This document shows positions 31,602 through 38,216 of a stretch of 38,216 nucleotides of DNA, one piece after another. The stretch lies in contig BEHY01000024.1 in NCBI GenBank assembly GCA_002898735.1, positions 1-38,216 of the forward strand, in the 5' to 3' direction. A program made the translations under genes and the position numbers. Every line of letters begins with the position of its first letter. Within the stretch, counting starts at the first letter, position 1. Origin of the DNA: Candidatus Thermoflexus japonica. Its GTDB lineage: Bacteria > Chloroflexota > Anaerolineae > Thermoflexales > Thermoflexaceae. The notes under the pieces are model-generated. The model made no database searches and was not told where the DNA came from. It saw only the letters and a list, made by a program, of their open reading frames with translations.

Positions 31602-34256
31602 ATGACCGGGCGGCGACGCGGCGGCTTTGAGCGAACGATCGAGATCGATCTGCGGCGGTTTCCATGGGAACGATGGTTGCGCTGGGTTCTCCTCGTGTTC
31701 GGCCTGTGGGCGGCCCTGCTGTTCCTCCCCGGACGTCTGCTGGGCCTTTGGGTGATGTGGGAGTGGTTCCGGGACCTGGGCTATGAATCGGTCCTGTGGA
31801 CGCAGTGGCAGGCCCGGGTCGCGCTGTTCTTCATCGGATGGGCCATGGCTGCCCTCTTCCTGGGCCTCAACGCCTGGCTCGCCGCTCGCGCGGCTGGCCG
31901 CTCCCCCCGTCTCTGGCTGGGGCTGGCCCTGGCCGCGGGCTTTCTGTTCGGCCTTGCCGCTCAGGGGCAGTGGGAGCGCGCTCTGCTGGCCCTGAACGCC
32001 GAGCCCTTCGGGGTTCGCGATCCCATCTTCGGCCTGGACGTTGGCTGGTATGTGTTCCAGTGGCCCCTGTGGGCCTTCCTCCAGGAGATCGCCCAGTGGG
32101 GGCTGATCCCCCTTTCGGCGCTCTTCCCACTGCTCCTCCCGGTTCCCCGGCGCTGGCGATGGGCGCACCTTTCCGTCCTCGCGGCTGTGTTCTTCCTGCT
32201 AATGGCGGTGGGCTACCGCTTCGACGCTTACCGGCTCCTTTACGCCGAGCGGCCCATCGCCTTCGGGGCGGGCTATGCCGATCTCCATGCCCGTCTCCCG
32301 GTCCTGAACCTCCTGAGCGTCCTGATGGTCCTCCTCGCCGCCGGGATGCTGCTGAACCTGTGGTGGCGTCGCCCCATCCTCCTGGCCGCGGGGTTCGGGG
32401 GCTGGCTCGCTCTGGCCCTCATCGGCCTCGAGGTTTACCCGGGCCTGATCCAGAGCCTGGTGGTGCGCCCCAACGAACTGGTGCGGGAAAGCCCTTACAT
32501 TGCCTACAGCATCGCCTTCACCCGGCGCGCTTACGGTCTGGATCGCTTTGAGGAGCGGGTTTTCTCTCCCCGCGAAGCTCCCACCCCTGAGGAAATCCAG
32601 GCCAGCGCCCAGATCCTGGAGGGGATCCGTCTCTGGGATTACCGCCCGTTGTTGCAGACCCTGCAGCAGCTGCAGAGCATCCGGCCATATTACGTGTTCG
32701 CCGATGTGGATGTGGACCGCTATCGCATCGACGGCATGTACCGCCAGGTCATGCTGAGCGTGCGGGAGCTGGATCTGGAGGCGCTTCCCCCTCAGGCCCG
32801 CACCTGGGTCAACCGGCACCTGGTCTTCACCCACGGCTACGGAGCGGTGGTCGTCCCGGTGCGGGCCTTCACGCCGGAAGGCCTTCCGGAATTCCTGCTG
32901 AAAGACATCCCGCCGGTGGGGGCGCTCCCCCTGACCCGCCCGCAGATCTACTTTGGGGAGCGGACCGTCGACTTCGTCCTGGTGAACACCACTGTGCCGG
33001 AGTTCGACTACCCGAGGGGCGAGGAGAACGTCACCACCACCTATCAGGGCCGCACCGGCGTCCGCCTGGGCGGGCTGGCGCGGCGGGCCCTCTTCGCCCT
33101 CCACTTCGGGGATCCCAACCTCGTGCTGAGCGGAGCCCTCACCCCGGAGAGCCGCATCCTGTTCTGGCGGGATATCCGGACCCGCCTGCAACGGCTGGCG
33201 CCCTTCCTGCGATTGGATCCGGACCCCTATGCGGTGATCTTAGATGGGCGGATCGTATGGGTGGCCGACGCTTACACGTGGACGGATCGCTATCCTTACA
33301 GCCAGCCTCATGGGGATCTGAACTACATCCGGAACAGCGTGAAGGCAGTGGTGGACGCCTATGATGGGACGGTGACCTTCTATGTGGTGGAGGACGAACC
33401 GCTGATCCGGGCCTGGCGGCGGATCTTCCCGGCCCTCTGGCGGGACTTTTCGGAGATGCCCGAAGCGTTGAAGTCGCATCTGCGATACCCGGAGGGCCTG
33501 TTCCGGATCCAGGCGGAGATCTTCCGGACCTATCATGTGCAGGATCCCCGCACCTTCTACAACAAGGAGGACGTGTGGGCGATCCCGATAGAGATCTTCG
33601 GCGCTGAGCCCCAACCCATGGAACCCTACTACGTGCTCACCCGGCTGGATCCGGGCGGTCCGGTGGAGTTCGTCCTCATCCTTCCCTTCACCCCGTCCGG
33701 GCGGCAGAACATGATCGCGTGGATGGCGGCCCGCTCGGATCCCGGCCGCTACGGAGAGGTGTTCCTTTACCGCCTGACCAAGGAGCGCCTGATCTTCGGT
33801 CCGCAGCAGATCGAGGCACGGATCGATCAGGAACCCACGATCTCCGCCCAGCTCACTCTGTGGAGCCAGCGGGGCAGTCAGGTCATCCGGGGGAATTTGC
33901 TGGTGATCCCGATCGGACAGGCTTTCCTCTATGTGGAACCGCTGTATCTGCTGGCGGAGCAGGGCCAGATCCCGGAGCTGAAGCAGGTAATCGTGGCCAC
34001 GGAGCAACGGGTGGCCATGGCGCCCACCCTGGAGCAAGCCCTGGCCCAGGCCATCGGCGGGGCGACGGCCTCCAGTCCCCCGGGCCCGGCTGTTTCTCCC
34101 GGCACGGACCTCGCGACCCTCATCCGGCAGGCGTACACCCACTATCAGCGTGCCCAGGAGGCGATCCGCCGGGGCGACTGGGCGGCCTATGGAGCCGAGA
34201 TTGAGGCCCTGGGCAAAGTCCTGGAAGCTCTCCAGCAGGCCACCGGCGGGCCGTAG
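31602..34256 (+). CDS. UPF0182 (COG1615) large membrane protein
   Basis: 884 residues, usual for the family. Seven hydrophobic segments lie within residues 20-290, followed by a large extracytoplasmic part. Segments typical of the family are present: WFRDLGYESVLWTQW near the N-terminus, NAEPFGVRDPIFGLDVGWYVFQWPLW, NELVRESPYIAYSIAFTRRAYGL, YFGERTVDFVLVNTTVPEFDYP, WVADAYTWTDRYPYSQP, LNYIRNSVKAVVDAYDGTVTFYV, FYNKEDVWAIP and VEPLYLLAEQGQIPELKQVIVA. The role of the family is not established. The C-terminal 60 residues form a Pro linker and a short helical segment. GGAGGTGA precedes the ATG at 31602, and a GTG two codons earlier overlaps that site and is unlikely. Confidence 0.93.
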   Translation: MTGRRRGGFERTIEIDLRRFPWERWLRWVLLVFGLWAALLFLPGRLLGLWVMWEWFRDLGYESVLWTQWQARVALFFIGWAMAALFLGLNAWLAARAAGRSPRLWLGLALAAGFLFGLAAQGQWERALLALNAEPFGVRDPIFGLDVGWYVFQWPLWAFLQEIAQWGLIPLSALFPLLLPVPRRWRWAHLSVLAAVFFLLMAVGYRFDAYRLLYAERPIAFGAGYADLHARLPVLNLLSVLMVLLAAGMLLNLWWRRPILLAAGFGGWLALALIGLEVYPGLIQSLVVRPNELVRESPYIAYSIAFTRRAYGLDRFEERVFSPREAPTPEEIQASAQILEGIRLWDYRPLLQTLQQLQSIRPYYVFADVDVDRYRIDGMYRQVMLSVRELDLEALPPQARTWVNRHLVFTHGYGAVVVPVRAFTPEGLPEFLLKDIPPVGALPLTRPQIYFGERTVDFVLVNTTVPEFDYPRGEENVTTTYQGRTGVRLGGLARRALFALHFGDPNLVLSGALTPESRILFWRDIRTRLQRLAPFLRLDPDPYAVILDGRIVWVADAYTWTDRYPYSQPHGDLNYIRNSVKAVVDAYDGTVTFYVVEDEPLIRAWRRIFPALWRDFSEMPEALKSHLRYPEGLFRIQAEIFRTYHVQDPRTFYNKEDVWAIPIEIFGAEPQPMEPYYVLTRLDPGGPVEFVLILPFTPSGRQNMIAWMAARSDPGRYGEVFLYRLTKERLIFGPQQIEARIDQEPTISAQLTLWSQRGSQVIRGNLLVIPIGQAFLYVEPLYLLAEQGQIPELKQVIVATEQRVAMAPTLEQALAQAIGGATASSPPGPAVSPGTDLATLIRQAYTHYQRAQEAIRRGDWAAYGAEIEALGKVLEALQQATGGP

Positions 34257-34311
34257 GTGGACGGCTGGTCGGATGGGCTGCCAGCGGTGGTCCTGCGAGC
34301 GGATTTCAGGG

Positions 34312-34317
34312 TAAAAT
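34312..34317 (+). promoter_or_regulatory. -10 box of the RNase P RNA gene
   Basis: TAAAAT six bases before the 5' end of the RNA. The -35 box is not clear. Confidence 0.5.
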
Positions 34318-34322
34318 TCACA

Positions 34323-36075
<1,753 letters not shown>

Positions 36076-36112
36076 GGTCTGCTGGCCCTTTGCCGGGCGG
36101 ATCGAACACCAT

Positions 36113-36153
36113 CCCCCCGTGCCGCAGCCGTTTCCTCGCTGCGGCACGGGGGG
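36113..36153. terminator. Long GC-rich hairpin after gapA, no T tract
   Basis: A perfect 16-bp stem (36113-36128 with 36138-36153) and a 9-base loop. No T run follows on either strand, so it may protect the 3' end or terminate weakly. The rest of 36076-36328 holds nothing I can identify. Confidence 0.6.
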
Positions 36154-36325
36154 GACCCCAGCGGAACGAGTCATTCCCGCCCCTCCACGAGATATAGCAC
36201 CCCGTAGCGCCTCCCCGGGCCCCGGTGGACGTGCAATTCAAAGATCGCGCCGTTGGCCACGCGGACCCGATGGACCTCTCGACGGTGGCGCCGCTACAGC
36301 CGGGAAAGAAGGGCGCTGCGATTCC

Positions 36326-36334
36326 TGCTATAAT
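36326..36334 (+). promoter_or_regulatory. Extended -10 promoter of the acyl-CoA synthetase gene
   Basis: TGC followed by TATAAT (36329-36334), 42 bases before the ATG. The -35 is poor, as often with extended -10 promoters. Confidence 0.6.
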
Positions 36335-36375
36335 GAAAGTAACCCCCGATCTCCCCGGATGGAAAGGAGGGAGCC

Positions 36376-38013
36376 ATGGAAGGCCTGATGATGGACTGGC
36401 CGCTCACCCTGCATCATTTCCTGGATCGCGCCGCCCGTTTGTTCCCCCGCAAGGAGATCGCCACCCGCACCGCCGCCGGCATGCACCGCTACACCTACGC
36501 CGACTTCCACCAGCGGGTCCACCGCCTGGCCCACGCCCTGAACCGGCTGGGGATCGGGCGGGGCGACCGGGTGGCCACCTTCGCCTGGAACACCCACCGC
36601 CACCTGGAGATCTATTTCGCCGCCCCCTGCATGGGCGCCGTCCTCCACACCCTCAACATCCGTCTGGCCCCCGATCAGCTGATCTACATCATCAACCACG
36701 CCGAAGACCGCGTCATCTTCGTCGATGCCTCCCTCGTCCCGCTCCTGGAGCGCATCCGCGATCAGATCCCCACGGTGAAGGCCTTCGTGATCATGAGCGA
36801 CACCGGCCCGGTCCAGACGACCCTGAGCCCGGCCCTCGATTATGAGGCGCTGATCGCGGAATCCCCCGAGGCACCCTATCCCTGGCCGCGCCTGGACGAG
36901 AACGCGGCCGCCGGCATGTGCTATACCTCGGGAACCACCGGGAACCCTAAGGGCGTGGTCTACAGCCATCGGGCCATCTTCCTGCACTCCCTGGCCCTCT
37001 GCCTGGCGGATACTTTCGGGATCTGCGAGCGGGATGTGCTGATGCCCGTGGTGCCCATGTTCCACGCCAACGCCTGGGGGATGCCCTTCGCTGGGGTGAT
37101 GGTGGGCGCCAAGCTGGTCTTCCCCGGGCCCCACCTGCAGCCGCGGGATATCGCCGAGCTGATCCAGAACGAGCGGGTGACGGTGACCGCCGGCGTGCCC
37201 ACCATCTGGATCGGGCTCTACGCGCTGCTGGAGCGGGAGCGCTATGATCTCTCCAGCCTCCGGGTGATGCCGGTGGGCGGATCGGCGATGCCGCGGGCGT
37301 TGATCGAGGCCTTCGAGAAGCGCTTCGGCATCCGCATCGCCCACGCCTGGGGTATGACGGAGATGACCCCCCTGGGCACGGTGGCCAACCTCAAAAGCTA
37401 CATGGAAAGCTGGCCCGATGAGGAGCGCTTCGCCGTCCGTGCCAAGCAGGGCATGCCGGTAGTCGGCGTGGAGATCCGGGCAGTGGACGAGCAGGGCCGT
37501 GAGGTCCCATGGGACGGCCGGACCATGGGCGAGCTCCAGGTCCGCGGCCCGTGGGTGATCCGGGCCTATTACAACGACCCGCGCACCGCGGAGGCCTTCC
37601 AGGATGGCTGGTTCCGCACGGGCGACGTGGTGACCATCGACCCGGAGGGCTACATCCAGATTGTGGATCGCACCAAGGATCTGATCAAGAGCGGCGGGGA
37701 ATGGATCTCCTCCGTGGACCTGGAGAACGCGTTGATGGCCCACCCGAAGGTCCTGGAGGCGGCCGTCATCGCCGTGCCGCACCCGAAGTGGCAGGAGCGC
37801 CCGCTGGCGGTGGTGGTCCCTCGCCCGGAGTTCCGGGAGGACCTCACCAAGGAGGAGCTTCTGGAGTTCCTGCGGCCGCGGTTCGCCAAGTGGTGGCTGC
37901 CGGATGACATCGTGTTCGTGGAGGCGATCCCCAAGACCAGTGTGGGGAAGTTCGATAAGAAGGTGCTGCGCGAGCAGTTCAGGGACTACCGGTTGCCGGA
38001 GACGCCTGCTTAA
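36376..38013 (+). CDS. AMP-forming fatty acyl-CoA synthetase
   Basis: 545 residues of the ANL (AMP-binding) superfamily. The phosphate-binding loop reads [26 protein letters not shown] is the ATP-binding motif, [41 protein letters not shown] the hinge, and the catalytic lysine lies in [14 protein letters not shown]. It activates a carboxylic acid with ATP and joins it to CoA. Overall pattern and length fit medium/long-chain fatty acyl-CoA ligases, but chain length is not readable. AAAGGAGGG stands a few bases before the ATG. It is a single gene between its own promoter and a hairpin. Confidence 0.93.
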   Translation: MEGLMMDWPLTLHHFLDRAARLFPRKEIATRTAAGMHRYTYADFHQRVHRLAHALNRLGIGRGDRVATFAWNTHRHLEIYFAAPCMGAVLHTLNIRLAPDQLIYIINHAEDRVIFVDASLVPLLERIRDQIPTVKAFVIMSDTGPVQTTLSPALDYEALIAESPEAPYPWPRLDENAAAGMCYTSGTTGNPKGVVYSHRAIFLHSLALCLADTFGICERDVLMPVVPMFHANAWGMPFAGVMVGAKLVFPGPHLQPRDIAELIQNERVTVTAGVPTIWIGLYALLERERYDLSSLRVMPVGGSAMPRALIEAFEKRFGIRIAHAWGMTEMTPLGTVANLKSYMESWPDEERFAVRAKQGMPVVGVEIRAVDEQGREVPWDGRTMGELQVRGPWVIRAYYNDPRTAEAFQDGWFRTGDVVTIDPEGYIQIVDRTKDLIKSGGEWISSVDLENALMAHPKVLEAAVIAVPHPKWQERPLAVVVPRPEFREDLTKEELLEFLRPRFAKWWLPDDIVFVEAIPKTSVGKFDKKVLREQFRDYRLPETPA

Positions 38014-38094
38014 GGCTGCAACCGCAGTTCCCCGAGCAGGTCGCGGGAGCGAATCAAGAAACGCGGGCTCCCCGATGCGTTGCGCCGGTTTTTC

Positions 38095-38129
38095 GGCCGC
38101 GCGGGGCGCTGAAGGCGCCCCGCGCGGCC
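38095..38129. terminator. Hairpin between the acyl-CoA synthetase gene and a probable leftward gene
   Basis: A perfect 15-bp stem (38095-38109 with 38115-38129) with a 5-base loop. There is no T tract downstream in either direction. Its position between convergent genes suits a shared terminator. Confidence 0.55.
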
Positions 38130-38151
38130 ATATCCTGGGGAGGGGGAAGGG

Positions 38152-38216
38152 TCATTCTCCAGCCTCAAGCCATCGGGTGAACGCCTCGATCGGCCGTCGG
38201 GGTTTCTCCCGCGGCG
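38152..38216 (-). CDS. Possible C-terminal end of a leftward gene (partial)
   Basis: On the minus strand the frame is open from the right edge to a TGA at 38154-38152, reading PREKPRRPIEAFTRWLEAGE at its end. The composition is protein-like and the hairpin just beyond fits a gene end. Only about 20 codons are visible, so neither family nor reality can be confirmed. Confidence 0.35.
   Translation of the reverse strand, partial: PREKPRRPIEAFTRWLEAGE

Overview
The window is GC-rich, tightly packed bacterial chromosome. I read it as coming from a thermophilic member of the Chloroflexota, perhaps Thermoflexus-like. That placement is inferred from several traits together: proline/threonine-rich (PTPT-type) surface linkers on a LysM protein, a menaquinol-type cytochrome b with a separate membrane-anchored dihaem cytochrome c, a glucosyl-3-phosphoglycerate synthase of the thermophile/actinobacterial kind, YfhO and UPF0182 membrane proteins, and an ancestral-type RNase P RNA. 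No phage, transposase, CRISPR array or tRNA gene was found.

Layout, left to right. The first 218 bases are the Lys/Ala-rich tail of a gene that starts outside the window, closed by a good terminator. A leftward operon follows (5101 to 377): O-antigen-ligase-like membrane protein, a membrane sensor of the histidine kinase family whose acceptor His is Gln, and a LysM surface protein. Rightward genes then run from 5449 to 15711: inositol-monophosphatase-like enzyme, cold-shock protein with a promoter-hairpin leader, ScpB, a saccharopine-dehydrogenase-like oxidoreductase with a long leader, a class III aminotransferase, TruD, and a Rieske / cytochrome b / dihaem cytochrome c operon (menaquinol:cytochrome c oxidoreductase). 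A strong hairpin at 15755-15781 separates these from leftward genes.

The leftward block 29049 to 15787 holds HisRS; a cell-envelope run (nucleotide-sugar dehydrogenase, VTT/DedA-type protein, YfhO protein); two related membrane-anchored SPFH-like proteins overlapping each other and a LexA-fold (S24) protein; a fusion of two universal-stress domains to glucosyl-3-phosphoglycerate synthase; and an endonuclease-IV-like TIM barrel. The 0.8 kb between HisRS and the next rightward gene is mostly a tandem array of hairpin-rich repeats.

The right side runs rightward: a ThiS/MoaD-like sulfur carrier with two residues after its diglycine, PlsY, a DUF4126-like membrane protein, a UPF0182 protein, RNase P RNA with a perfect 12-bp P1 helix, GAPDH, an acyl-CoA synthetase and, on the opposite strand at the edge, the probable end of another gene.

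The best candidate for something undescribed is the SPFH-SPFH-S24 operon (22739 to 19008). Also worth checking are the Usp-Usp-GpgS fusion, the His-less kinase, the altered Qo motif of cytochrome b, the sulfur carrier ending in GGEA, and the leader RNAs before cspA and the saccharopine-dehydrogenase-like gene.
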